DNA from: Bog-105 sp965277435
GTDB lineage: Bacteria; Acidobacteriota; Terriglobia; Bryobacterales; Bryobacteraceae
DNA: 64,000 nt
Assembly: GCA_965277435.1 (NCBI GenBank)
Contig: OZ255821.1
Location: 6,510,001-6,574,000, forward strand
Direction of reading: 5' to 3'
Positions within the stretch are counted from its first letter, which is position 1; every line of letters begins with the position of its first letter. Below the pieces are notes generated by a model. It saw nothing but the letters and a program-made list of their open reading frames with translations. It did not search any database and had not been told where the DNA came from. A program made the translations under genes and the position numbers. Below are positions 1-9,145 of the stretch, one piece after another.

Positions 1-50
1 CTCATAAACCACCCGGCACTATTGAATGGGAATAGGTTGAGAATAAAACT

Positions 51-557
51 ATGGCTGCTGTTGCCGACAAGCTTACCTTTCCAGAGTTCCAGTCCAAGTA
101 CGAATTGAATGATCTAACGTATGAATACTGGCAGGGACAGGCTGTACCCAAAGCGATGCCTACTTGGACACACGGATTGTTGCAGGGAATTATTGTTGAA
201 TTGCTGAACGCGGCTGGCTATCAGGCAGGTTCCGAGGTCGAGTTGAGGATCGTCCCCGAGGCCCACCCTAAGCCCGATGTCCTGGCAACCAGCGGCGACA
301 TTACGGAACCGTATCCTTCGAAAGCGGTCGATATCGTGGTCGAAATTCTCTCAACAGAAGATCCCATGTCTTACGTCCTAGAGAAGTGCGAAGCCTATCG
401 CACGTGGGGTTTCGAGTATATTTACGTTGTCAATCCCGATAGCCGCCAAGTGTTTCGCTGGACTGGTTCAGCCCTGGACGTTTCGGAAATGCTGACTTCC
501 ATACCTGTAACCGGAATATGGGAGCGCCTGGATCGGGCAAAGCGGCCCAAGCGCTAA
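51..557 (+). CDS. Uma2 family (DUF820) putative endonuclease
   Basis: A 168-residue protein of the Uma2/DUF820 family, which has a PD-(D/E)XK nuclease fold and unknown physiological role. The family core is visible: a KPD motif at about residue 75, a VVEIL strand carrying the acidic residue at about 95, and the EKCEAYRTWG helix leading into a YVVNPDSRQV strand. The length is a little short of the usual 180-200 residues but the domain looks complete. It starts at ATG 51 with no strong Shine-Dalgarno sequence and runs convergently towards mutL, 7 bases away. Such genes are typically multicopy; a second, different copy lies at 25.5 kb. The family call is firm, nuclease activity is not shown. Confidence 0.8.
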   Translation: MAAVADKLTFPEFQSKYELNDLTYEYWQGQAVPKAMPTWTHGLLQGIIVELLNAAGYQAGSEVELRIVPEAHPKPDVLATSGDITEPYPSKAVDIVVEILSTEDPMSYVLEKCEAYRTWGFEYIYVVNPDSRQVFRWTGSALDVSEMLTSIPVTGIWERLDRAKRPKR

Positions 558-564
558 CCCGCAC

Positions 565-2550
565 TTAAATTCGGTGGAAACTCTTTAAGATATCCTTCGT
601 GCTGTAGCGCAACGCAATCGGCCGTCCGTGCGGGCAAGTCATCGGATACTCGCACTCCGACAGCGCCTTCAGCAGCCATTCCATCTTCTTCGGTTCAAGG
701 CGCATATTGATCTTGATAGCTGCGCGGCAGGCGATCGTGGCGCACACATTTCGCCGGATCTCCTCAAGTGAGGCGGAACGCAATTCCTTCTCAGATACTT
801 CCAGAATCTCAAAAACGATCTTTTCTATATCGCTCGGACTCACGCCTGCCGGTGACGCTTTGATCGCGATGGTGCGCTGGCCGAAGGGCTCGGTCTCAAA
901 ACCGTATAGCTGAAGTTCGCCGGCGATCCGCGCGTATTCGAAATGCTGCGATGGAGTCAATTGCAATACGAGCGGCATCAAGAGCTGCTGTGTCTCTATC
1001 GTGCCCGAGGCGCGCTGGCGCAAGACCTGTTCAAAGAGAATGCGTTCGTGCGCTACGTGCTGATCGATAATCCAAAGCCCGTCGCGTCCGGCTGCCACGA
1101 TAAAGCTGTCGTGCAACTGGCCGATGGGCCGCAGCTCGGGTAGTGCTGCCAGCGTGTCCATGCGATCCCAGTCCACCGGAAGCGTATCGAGGCCGCGATG
1201 AGTGTCGGGCACGTGCCGCAGCATAGAAGAAGGTGGCGGCGCGGGGGAAGGCGAGAGCGTTGTCGAAGGTGCAGGCTGCTGCCGGACGGGCGACACGATG
1301 GTGATTTCGGGTAAAGCAGCTTCTTCTTCGACCGAGATCGCTTCGCTGGGCGCCGGATCTTGGGCCGCCATTTCGGCCATCGCTGAGAATTCTGATAGCG
1401 GAAGGCGTGCGGCCGGTTCCCACTCACGCTGCGGAGCGGCTACCGTGCGCGGCGAGACTGGCAGCGGAATGTTCGATACCGGGCGGCTAGCCATGAGCTT
1501 TTCGCGTATGGTGTCGCGCACAAAATCGTGTACCGCCGAGCCGTGCCGGAAGCGCACCTCGGTTTTAGAAGGATGCACATTGACATCGACTTCACTCGCA
1601 TCGCAGTTGAGAAACAACAGAGCGAAGGGGTAGCAACCAGCCGGCATCAGGTTGTGATACGCGGCCGATATGGCGTGCAGCACAACTTTGTCCCGGATGA
1701 GGCGGCCGTTCACGAACAGAAACACCGAATTGCGATTTAGCTTTTGTACATCGGGTCCGGAGATGAGTCCTTCGATCGCGAACTGCGCCACTTCGGGCTC
1801 GCCCATTTCCGTATCGGTCTGGCGCGAATGGGTTGGAACGTAAGGCGGGGGCAATCGAATATCGAGCACCTGCGGCGTGATTTCGATCAGCCCGTTGATC
1901 ATCTCCGAGCCAAAAACCTGAAAGGCGCGGTCGCGCAGACTGGCTACCGGCGCAACCGAGAGCAGCGAGCGGCCTTCATGATGCAACTCAAACCGCTTAT
2001 CGGCATGGCCGAGACTATAATGTGTAACGAGTGATCCGATATGCGCGAGTTCCGTCTGATCGGAACGCAAAAACTTTTTGCGGGCCGGAACGTTGTAGAA
2101 CAAATCGCGCACTGTAATGGTAGTGCCTATGGTGCGCGCGATCTCGTCGCAGCGCAGCAGCTTGCCTCCGGCGAACTCGACCGCCGTACCGGTCTGTTCA
2201 TCAATAGAACGAGTCTCAAGCAGCAGGCGGCTGACGGAAGCGATGGACGGTAGCGCTTCGCCGCGAAAACCAAGTGTAGAGATCGCGAGCAGATCTTTTA
2301 CGTCGCTCAACTTGCTGGTTGCGTGCCGCTCAAACGCTAGCAACGCATCGTCGCGCAACATGCCGCACCCATCATCCTGAATGCGCAGCAAGCGGCGGCC
2401 GGCGTTCTCTAAATCAACACGAATCTCTGTAGCTCCAGCATCGAGCGCATTCTCCAGCAGCTCTTTCGCGACAGAAGCTGGCCGTTCCACCACCTCTCCC
2501 GCCGCGATTTTATTCGCGACGTTATCAGAGAGAATCCGTATCCGGCCCAT
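565..2550 (-). CDS. mutL: DNA mismatch repair protein MutL
   Basis: MutL couples mismatch recognition by MutS to strand incision. The N-terminal GHKL ATPase is complete: the IAAGEVVERPASV motif near residue 15, DDGCGM near 58, and RGEAL near 95. A proline/alanine-rich linker spans about residues 350-450. The C-terminal dimerisation domain carries DQHVAHERILFE, a one-residue variant of the endonuclease motif DQHA(X)2E(X)4E, plus ACRAAIK and CPHGRP, so this is an endonuclease-type MutL. The length of 661 residues is normal. It is the last gene of the minus-strand block, 26 bases after rho, so it is probably co-transcribed with it. Confidence 0.97.
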   Translation of the reverse strand: MGRIRILSDNVANKIAAGEVVERPASVAKELLENALDAGATEIRVDLENAGRRLLRIQDDGCGMLRDDALLAFERHATSKLSDVKDLLAISTLGFRGEALPSIASVSRLLLETRSIDEQTGTAVEFAGGKLLRCDEIARTIGTTITVRDLFYNVPARKKFLRSDQTELAHIGSLVTHYSLGHADKRFELHHEGRSLLSVAPVASLRDRAFQVFGSEMINGLIEITPQVLDIRLPPPYVPTHSRQTDTEMGEPEVAQFAIEGLISGPDVQKLNRNSVFLFVNGRLIRDKVVLHAISAAYHNLMPAGCYPFALLFLNCDASEVDVNVHPSKTEVRFRHGSAVHDFVRDTIREKLMASRPVSNIPLPVSPRTVAAPQREWEPAARLPLSEFSAMAEMAAQDPAPSEAISVEEEAALPEITIVSPVRQQPAPSTTLSPSPAPPPSSMLRHVPDTHRGLDTLPVDWDRMDTLAALPELRPIGQLHDSFIVAAGRDGLWIIDQHVAHERILFEQVLRQRASGTIETQQLLMPLVLQLTPSQHFEYARIAGELQLYGFETEPFGQRTIAIKASPAGVSPSDIEKIVFEILEVSEKELRSASLEEIRRNVCATIACRAAIKINMRLEPKKMEWLLKALSECEYPMTCPHGRPIALRYSTKDILKSFHRI

Positions 2551-2576
2551 TTACTAAAGAATCACGACCAGCCGGA

Positions 2577-4415
2577 TTAGCCGCTCATCGCGGCGAGGAA
2601 CTCGGCGTTGCTACGCGTCTTACCGAGTTTGTCGATCAGCAGTTCCATCGATTCAACCGGCGAAAGCGGGTTCAGCACCTTGCGCAAAATCCAAACGCGA
2701 TTCAACTCTTCACGCGGCATAAGCAATTCTTCCTTGCGTGTACCACTGCGGTTGATGTCGATCGCCGGGAACACGCGCTTATCGACCAGTTTGCGATCAA
2801 GGTGAATTTCCATGTTGCCCGTACCCTTGAACTCTTCGAAAATCACGTCGTCCATGCGGCTGCCCGTATCGATCAAAGCGGTGGCCACAATAGTCAGCGA
2901 ACCGCCTTCTTCGATGTTGCGCGCGGCCCCGAAAAACCGTTTCGGACGCTGCAGCGCATTTGAATCGACACCACCGGAAAGTACCTTACCCGAAGGCGGC
3001 ACGACGGTGTTGTAGGCGCGCGCCAACCGCGTAATTGAATCGAGCAGAATAACGACGTCCCGTTTGTGTTCGATCAGGCGCTTGGCCTTTTCGATCACCA
3101 TCTCGGCGACCTGCACGTGACGCGCGGCGGGTTCATCGAAGGTCGAGCTGATCACTTCACCGCGCACCGAGCGTTGCATGTCGGTGACTTCCTCAGGCCG
3201 CTCGTCGATCAGCAGCACGATGAGATTAATCTCGGGATGATTGGTCGTAACCGAGTTCGCGATGCTCTGCAGCAGCATCGTTTTACCGGTACGTGGCGGC
3301 GCAACAATCAACCCGCGCTGCCCTTTACCAATTGGCGTCAACAGGTCCATAACGCGGCCGGAAAAATTATCGCGGCTGGTCTCGAGCTTGAGACGCGCGT
3401 CCGGATAGAGCGGGGTCAGATTATCAAAGAAGATTTTGTTGCGCGATTCTTCCGGCGGTTCGAAATTGATCGCGTCCACTTTGATCAGCGCGAAATAACG
3501 TTCGCCTTCTTTCGGCGGACGGATCTGCCCGGAGACGGTATCTCCCGTGCGCAAATCGAAGCGCCGAATCTGCGACGGCGAGACGTATACGTCGTCTGGT
3601 CCTGGCAAATAGTTGTATTCGGGTGCGCGCAGAAATCCGAATCCATCGGGCAGGCATTCAAGCACGCCTTCGGAAAAAATCAGCCCGCTCTTTTCGGCCT
3701 GGGTCTGCAGAATTTTGAAAATGAGTTCCTGTTTGCGCAGCCCGGCCGCTCCCGGTACGCCGAGATCTTTCGCGATCTGGTTCAGCGCCTGGATACTCAT
3801 ATCTTTCAGCTCGACTAGGTCGAGCGTAGTAGTGCCGTTGCGCTGTCCCTGCGCGCCGGTATTGCCGATGGAATGGCGACCACGGCGCGGAAAGCCGGCT
3901 GGCTGTTGCGCCGCCGCAGGAGCCTGCGCATTAATGGGCTGTCCCGCGGCAGGCGGCTGCACGTTCGGTTGAACCGCCGTCTGGGGGTTTGTTGTCGGAG
4001 GCGTTATCGACCCGTTCTGCGGGTTTGCAGACCGCACCGGTGCCTCTATCGACGCTGGTATCAACGACGGCTGCGTTGGTTCGGCAGTAGGAGCTTTCTC
4101 CTCTGCGGCAGGTGCTTTCGCCTCCACTGCGGGCCGGGATTCTTTCGGCTCAGCCGCCGCGCGTCGCACGCTTTCGCCCGGCGCACGGCCATTTACCTTT
4201 CCTTCCGCCGCGTGGGCGCGCGCCCTCGACGCTGTCATCTTCTCTGCTCGCGGTTCGGGCACTTTCGTTTCCGTACCCTCAGCCGGCTTTTCGCCTTCTA
4301 CTTCCGAGGCCACTCGCACATGGCCGTTCTCTTCTGCTGGCTTCTCGGTGGGCTGACCTTCGGTGGTAGCCGCGGGAGTTACTGCTGGTTCTTGATCTTC
4401 GAGATTGTTTGCCAA
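2577..4415 (-). CDS. rho: Transcription termination factor Rho with long disordered N-terminus
   Basis: Rho is the hexameric RNA-dependent ATPase that ends transcription. The conserved body begins near residue 195 (LVELKDMSIQALNQIAKDL) and is followed by the RNA-binding cold-shock fold (LPDGFGFLR) and the ATPase with P-loop APPRTGKT, LLIDERPEEV and the DSITRLARA Q-loop region. The first 185 or so residues are an Ala/Pro/Glu-rich low-complexity extension, giving 612 residues against about 420 in E. coli. The start is TTG at 4415, with a GAGG a few bases upstream, and lies 37 bases inside the end of engB, so the two are translationally coupled. A shorter start cannot be excluded. Confidence 0.96.
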   Translation of the reverse strand: MANNLEDQEPAVTPAATTEGQPTEKPAEENGHVRVASEVEGEKPAEGTETKVPEPRAEKMTASRARAHAAEGKVNGRAPGESVRRAAAEPKESRPAVEAKAPAAEEKAPTAEPTQPSLIPASIEAPVRSANPQNGSITPPTTNPQTAVQPNVQPPAAGQPINAQAPAAAQQPAGFPRRGRHSIGNTGAQGQRNGTTTLDLVELKDMSIQALNQIAKDLGVPGAAGLRKQELIFKILQTQAEKSGLIFSEGVLECLPDGFGFLRAPEYNYLPGPDDVYVSPSQIRRFDLRTGDTVSGQIRPPKEGERYFALIKVDAINFEPPEESRNKIFFDNLTPLYPDARLKLETSRDNFSGRVMDLLTPIGKGQRGLIVAPPRTGKTMLLQSIANSVTTNHPEINLIVLLIDERPEEVTDMQRSVRGEVISSTFDEPAARHVQVAEMVIEKAKRLIEHKRDVVILLDSITRLARAYNTVVPPSGKVLSGGVDSNALQRPKRFFGAARNIEEGGSLTIVATALIDTGSRMDDVIFEEFKGTGNMEIHLDRKLVDKRVFPAIDINRSGTRKEELLMPREELNRVWILRKVLNPLSPVESMELLIDKLGKTRSNAEFLAAMSG

Positions 4416-4981
4416 ATTTCCCTCACTCCCCGGCCGTCTATGGCCGAGAATGGAATCAGCTGCTCATCCGCCAAATGCTTTTGGATAGCCGCTAATCCCG
4501 CTTTCAATTGATTACTACTCTTCAGTTTGTCGATCTTCGTGACAATCACCTGGTATCGACGGTTGTGGAACTCCAGCCAGGCTTTGAGTTCCAGGTCCAT
4601 ATCCATCCAGCCGCGCCTGGCATCGATCAGCAAAAATGATAAAGCTAGACTTTGCCGCGCGGTTAGATAACTTTCGATCAGCTTCTTCCAATTCGCCCGC
4701 TCATCCAGCGAAACCCGGGCATAACCATAACCCGGCAAATCTACGAAATAAATCGATTCTTCTTCAATTTCAAAGAAGTTGATCAGCTGCGTACAACCCG
4801 GACGGGAACTGGTAAAGGCCAGTTCCGGTTGCCGGGCCAGCCGGTTTAACAGGCTGGATTTGCCAACGTTGCTTCTACCAAGGAAGGAGATCTCAATCGG
4901 ACCTCCCGATCGCTTTTCGGGTGGGAATTGATCCGCGTGCGCCGCGCTCACCAGGAGCTTTGCCGCCGTCACAGTTCCCAC
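4379..4981 (-). CDS. engB: Ribosome biogenesis GTPase EngB/YsxC
   Basis: A 200-residue TrmE-Era-EngA-EngB-type GTPase involved in assembly of the large ribosomal subunit. The G1 motif GRSNVGKSSLLN, G3 DLPGYGYA and G4 TKIDKL are all present, and the length matches the family. The start is a GTG at 4981. It lies 49 bases downstream of lon and overlaps the rho start by 37 bases, an arrangement consistent with one operon lon-engB-rho-mutL. Confidence 0.95.
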   Translation of the reverse strand: MGTVTAAKLLVSAAHADQFPPEKRSGGPIEISFLGRSNVGKSSLLNRLARQPELAFTSSRPGCTQLINFFEIEEESIYFVDLPGYGYARVSLDERANWKKLIESYLTARQSLALSFLLIDARRGWMDMDLELKAWLEFHNRRYQVIVTKIDKLKSSNQLKAGLAAIQKHLADEQLIPFSAIDGRGVREIWQTISKIKNQQ

Positions 4982-5030
4982 TTACATACCGTCCATACCT
5001 GGAGCGTGATTGCGTACCGGGTGTTCAACC

Positions 5031-7589
5031 TCAGTGCGTGAAGTTTTCTTCGGGCCGCCCCGACAATTCCGTTGCCGTAGCGGCGGGCGCCAGCGGCAGC
5101 GCTACAATCTCACGCTCCAACGCAAACTTCAAAACCTCGTCCATCGAGAAGGTCAAATGAAACTTCATCTCCTGACGAACGTTCTCCGGGATATCGATCA
5201 AGTCCCGCTCATTCTCGCGAGGCAGCACAATCTCGCGTATTCCCTGCCGGTGAGCGGCAAGAATTTTCTCTTTCAACCCACCGATGGGCAGCACGCGTCC
5301 GCGTACTGTGATCTCTCCCGTCATCGCAATATCGCAGCGTACCGGAATGCCTGTGAGCGCACTGCAAATACTCGTCGCAATCGTAATACCAGCTGAAGGC
5401 CCGTCCTTCGGAATCGCCCCTTCCGGCACGTGTACGTGAATGTCTAAATGCCGGTAAAAGTCTTTCGGCAATCCCAGATATTGCGCCCGCGACCGTACAT
5501 AACTCATAGCCGCTTGCGCCGATTCCTGCATCACGTCACCCAGCTTTCCGGTAGTGGTGAGCTTGCCGCGGCCTTCCATAACCGTCGCCTCAGTCGTCAG
5601 TATCGAGCCGCCCACTTCGGTCCAGGCAAGACCTGTCGTAGCGCCCACTTCGTTCTGCTTATCGAGATCCATGTCCCGAAACTTGGCCGGTCCAAGCATC
5701 GACGCTACCGTGGGCTGATTGATCACGACCTTTTCGATCGGTATCAGCGGAGCCTCTTCTTTCTTCGCCTTCTTCTTGGACTTCTTACCGGTCGGAGTGG
5801 CCGAAACTTCCGCTGCCTCATCAACCACGGGTGCTTCATCCTCGACCAGTTCCACACCGTCCGCCGGTGCTGCTGCGATCTCGCTATCTGGCTCAACCTG
5901 CGCTTCGACCAGCTTACGCGCTACCTTGCGGCACAGATTGCCCACTTCGCGCTCTAAGTTGCGAACACCTGCTTCGCGCGTATAAGCGGTAATCAGCGTT
6001 TGCAGACCCTCGTCGGTGAACTGCAACAACTCCTCGCCGACCCCGTTATCTTTTAGTTGCTTAGCCACCAGAAAGCGCTTGGCGATTTCGAGCTTCTCGA
6101 GTTCGGTGTAACCCGACAGCCGGATCACTTCCATACGGTCCTGCAAAGCAGGCGGAATGGTATGCAGTACATTGGCCGTCGCAATGAAGAACACCTGGCT
6201 CAAGTCGTACTCAACATCCAGATAGTGATCCATGAACATGTAGTTCTGTTCGGGATCAAGTACTTCGAGCAAAGCAGCCGAGGGATCGCCGCGAAAATCC
6301 ATCGACATCTTGTCGACTTCATCCAGCATCACCACCGGATTCTTGGTGCCAGCCTTCTTCATCATCTGAATCAGCTGCCCCGGCAGTGCGCCAATGTACG
6401 TCCGGCGATGGCCGCGAATTTCAGCTTCATCGCGCACGCCACCTAATGATAGCCGAACAAATTTGCGTCCAGTCGCTTTCGCGATCGACATGCCAAGCGA
6501 GGTTTTTCCCACACCGGGAGGCCCCACGAAACACAGGATCGAACCCTTCGGATTCTGCACCAACCGTCGCACCGACAAAAATTCCAAGATGCGTTCTTTG
6601 ATTTTTTCGAGCCCGTAATGATCGCTCTCGAGTACCTGCCGGGCATACCGAAGATCGCGAATTTCCTTCGTCTTCTTCTTCCACGGCACAGCCAGCAGCC
6701 AGTCGAGATAGTTTCGCGAGACGGTCGATTCGGCCGACATCGGCGGCATGCCTTCCAACCGCCGCAACTCCGCCATTGCCTTTTCATGAGCGTCCTTCGT
6801 CATGCCGGCGGTGTCGATCTTCTTCTTTAACTCGTCAATCTCGCTCTTTTCGCCGCGCCCCAGTTCCTTCTGGATCGCCTTGATCTTCTCGTTGAGATAG
6901 TACTCTTTCTGCGCCCGCTCCATCTGCCGCTTCACGCGTCCCTGGATGGTGCGGTCGACATTTAGCTTCTCGATCTCGATATCCAGCAGGTCCGCAACGC
7001 GCGTCAGCCGGTCAATCGGATCGAAAATTTCGAGTAATTCCTGTTTCTCTTCGATCGTGAGTTGCAGATTCGCACCCACCGTGTCGGCCAGCTTGCCCGG
7101 ATCGTCCACCCGGATGGCCGCGATCATGGTCTCGTAGTTCAGGTTCTGGCTCAGCTTGACGTATTGCTCGAATAGGTTAGTGACGCGCCCGGTCAGGGCT
7201 TCCAGTTGCGAACCCTGCTCGATCTTAAAAGAGGTTGTCTTCACGACCGCGCGAAAGTAGCCCTCTTCTTCGCTGACCGAAATGACTTTCCCTCGCTCTA
7301 CCCCTTCCACCAGCACCTTGATGTTGCCATCGGGTTGCTTGAGGCTCTGCACGATGTTCGCCACCGTGCCCACCGCATAGATTTCGTCCGGCCTTGGTTC
7401 ATCTACCGAGGCGTCATGCTGTGTGGCCAGGAAAATCTTCTTATCGCCAAGTAGCGCCTCTTCCAAAGCGCGCACACTCGACTCGCGCCCCACTACAAAG
7501 GGCGTCATCATAAACGGGAAGATCACCACATCCCTTATGGGCATCATCGGTAATCTTTTGGTGTCCGTTTTATCTTTTGTGGTAACCAT
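5031..7589 (-). CDS. lon: ATP-dependent protease La (Lon)
   Basis: Lon degrades misfolded and regulatory proteins in the cytoplasm. Visible parts in order are the N-terminal substrate domain (LPMMPIRDVVIFPFM at the start), the AAA+ module with Walker A GPPGVGKTSL and Walker B VVMLDEVDKM, and the protease domain with catalytic Ser in KDGPSAGITIA and Lys in GGLKEKILAA. At 852 residues it is longer than E. coli Lon (784), mostly because of a charged linker of about 45 residues between the ATPase and protease domains, acidic first and then lysine-rich (GKKSKKKAKK). The ATG start at 7589 has only a weak upstream Shine-Dalgarno. It lies 116 bases after clpX on the same strand. Confidence 0.97.
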   Translation of the reverse strand: MVTTKDKTDTKRLPMMPIRDVVIFPFMMTPFVVGRESSVRALEEALLGDKKIFLATQHDASVDEPRPDEIYAVGTVANIVQSLKQPDGNIKVLVEGVERGKVISVSEEEGYFRAVVKTTSFKIEQGSQLEALTGRVTNLFEQYVKLSQNLNYETMIAAIRVDDPGKLADTVGANLQLTIEEKQELLEIFDPIDRLTRVADLLDIEIEKLNVDRTIQGRVKRQMERAQKEYYLNEKIKAIQKELGRGEKSEIDELKKKIDTAGMTKDAHEKAMAELRRLEGMPPMSAESTVSRNYLDWLLAVPWKKKTKEIRDLRYARQVLESDHYGLEKIKERILEFLSVRRLVQNPKGSILCFVGPPGVGKTSLGMSIAKATGRKFVRLSLGGVRDEAEIRGHRRTYIGALPGQLIQMMKKAGTKNPVVMLDEVDKMSMDFRGDPSAALLEVLDPEQNYMFMDHYLDVEYDLSQVFFIATANVLHTIPPALQDRMEVIRLSGYTELEKLEIAKRFLVAKQLKDNGVGEELLQFTDEGLQTLITAYTREAGVRNLEREVGNLCRKVARKLVEAQVEPDSEIAAAPADGVELVEDEAPVVDEAAEVSATPTGKKSKKKAKKEEAPLIPIEKVVINQPTVASMLGPAKFRDMDLDKQNEVGATTGLAWTEVGGSILTTEATVMEGRGKLTTTGKLGDVMQESAQAAMSYVRSRAQYLGLPKDFYRHLDIHVHVPEGAIPKDGPSAGITIATSICSALTGIPVRCDIAMTGEITVRGRVLPIGGLKEKILAAHRQGIREIVLPRENERDLIDIPENVRQEMKFHLTFSMDEVLKFALEREIVALPLAPAATATELSGRPEENFTH

Positions 7590-7705
7590 TGTGACTTTCT
7601 AGGGCGTTTTCTCCCGCGGCTTGGGGACTTGAAGAGATTGTCCTCGGACTACTCAGAAGGAAATAAAAGATCCGGTCAGGCTTTGAACAAATAACCGGTC
7701 AGCGG

Positions 7706-8977
7706 CTAGCCCGCTTTCTCCAGCACTGCCATGTTGATCTTCTGCGTGAGTACCATCTCCTTGGTAACTACAAACTCGCGCACTTTCTTGAACGTGGGGA
7801 GATAATACATCAGGTCCAGCATGAGATCTTCCAAAATCATGCGTAAACCGCGTGCCCCGACTTTGCGCTCCATAGCGAGTTGCGCAACGGCTTCCAGGGC
7901 CTCATCGCTAAACTTGAGCTTAACATTCTCAAACTCAAATAGCTTCTGATACTGACGAATGATCGCATTCTTCGGCTTAGTCAGAATCTGCACCAAGGCG
8001 TCTTTCGAGAGATCTTCTAGTACGGCAGATACCGGCATACGACCGATAAACTCAGGAATAAACCCGTACTTGATTAAATCAACCGGCTGGCACTGCTGCA
8101 GCAAATCGACATCACGCCGCATCGGAGCCAGGCGTCGGCCACTCACTTCCTTCTCTTCCGGGGCAACGAAGCCAATCGACTTGGTACCCACCCGGCGCGC
8201 AATCACTTTCTCCAACCCGACAAACGCACCGCCGCAAATGAACAAGATGTTCGTAGTGTCGACGGGCGTGAATTCCTGATGCGGATGCTTGCGGCCCCCC
8301 TGTGGAGGCACGTTCGCTACTGTGCCTTCCAGGATCTTCAAAAGCGCCTGCTGGACGCCCTCGCCCGAGACATCCCGTGTGATCGACGGATTTTCGTCTT
8401 TCCGCCCGATCTTGTCGATCTCATCGATATAAATGATCCCGGTCTGCGCGCGCGGCACATCCCAGTCGGCATTTTGCAGGAGGCGCAGAATGATATTCTC
8501 CACGTCTTCGCCCACGTATCCAGCCTCGGTGAGCGTAGTCGCGTCAACAATCGCAAATGGCACGTCCAGAATGCGCGCCAAGGTTTGCGCCAGCAGCGTC
8601 TTGCCGGTCCCGGTGGGACCAATCAGCAGAATGTTGGACTTCGAAAGCTCGACTTCCCCGCCCCGCTGCTTGTTCATCTGAATGCGCTTGTAATGGTTAT
8701 AGACGGCTACCGCCAGTTTCTTCTTGGTAGCCTCCTGTCCAATTACATACTGATCCAGATATTCCTTCAACTCGAGGGGCCGAGGCAGCTTGCCGGGAGT
8801 TCCATAACTCTGCTCGTGCCGATCATCCTCGATAATCGAGTTACAAACGGCGATGCATTCGTCGCAAATATACGCTCTGGGATATTCGCTCGGAGATGAA
8901 ATCAGCTTGCCGACGACATCTTGGCTCTTATGGCAAAACGAGCAGCGAAGGGAGTCGTCAGAACCGGCGCGCTTCAA
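7706..8977 (-). CDS. clpX: ATP-dependent Clp protease ATPase subunit ClpX
   Basis: ClpX unfolds substrates for the ClpP peptidase. The N-terminal zinc-binding domain has four cysteines (CSFC near residue 12 and CDEC near 38), followed by Walker A GPTGTGKTLLA, Walker B IIYIDEIDK and the pore region. The IGF tripeptide that docks into ClpP is present (KSIGFVAP), so the protein appears built to work with ClpP even though no clpP lies beside it. At 423 residues it is full length. The start is TTG at 8977, chosen because TTAGGAGA sits at ideal spacing just upstream. Confidence 0.97.
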   Translation of the reverse strand: MKRAGSDDSLRCSFCHKSQDVVGKLISSPSEYPRAYICDECIAVCNSIIEDDRHEQSYGTPGKLPRPLELKEYLDQYVIGQEATKKKLAVAVYNHYKRIQMNKQRGGEVELSKSNILLIGPTGTGKTLLAQTLARILDVPFAIVDATTLTEAGYVGEDVENIILRLLQNADWDVPRAQTGIIYIDEIDKIGRKDENPSITRDVSGEGVQQALLKILEGTVANVPPQGGRKHPHQEFTPVDTTNILFICGGAFVGLEKVIARRVGTKSIGFVAPEEKEVSGRRLAPMRRDVDLLQQCQPVDLIKYGFIPEFIGRMPVSAVLEDLSKDALVQILTKPKNAIIRQYQKLFEFENVKLKFSDEALEAVAQLAMERKVGARGLRMILEDLMLDLMYYLPTFKKVREFVVTKEMVLTQKINMAVLEKAG

Positions 8978-9145
8978 GCTGGTCTCCTAAAAGTAGAAAA
9001 GATCAAGAGATCCTTATGCCCCGATCGGAAGAATTTCTTTGCCCAGTATATCAACATTACGTCAATTTTTGAGGGACTATCGGGTAAAACCTGGTCCGAT
9101 TGAAAAACGTTCTTACGATCAATTCGTAGCATAACAATCCTCTGG

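Noticed and set aside
3066..3818. 250-residue plus-strand frame opposite rho
   Set aside because: It is the antisense of the conserved Rho body, with no recognisable domain.
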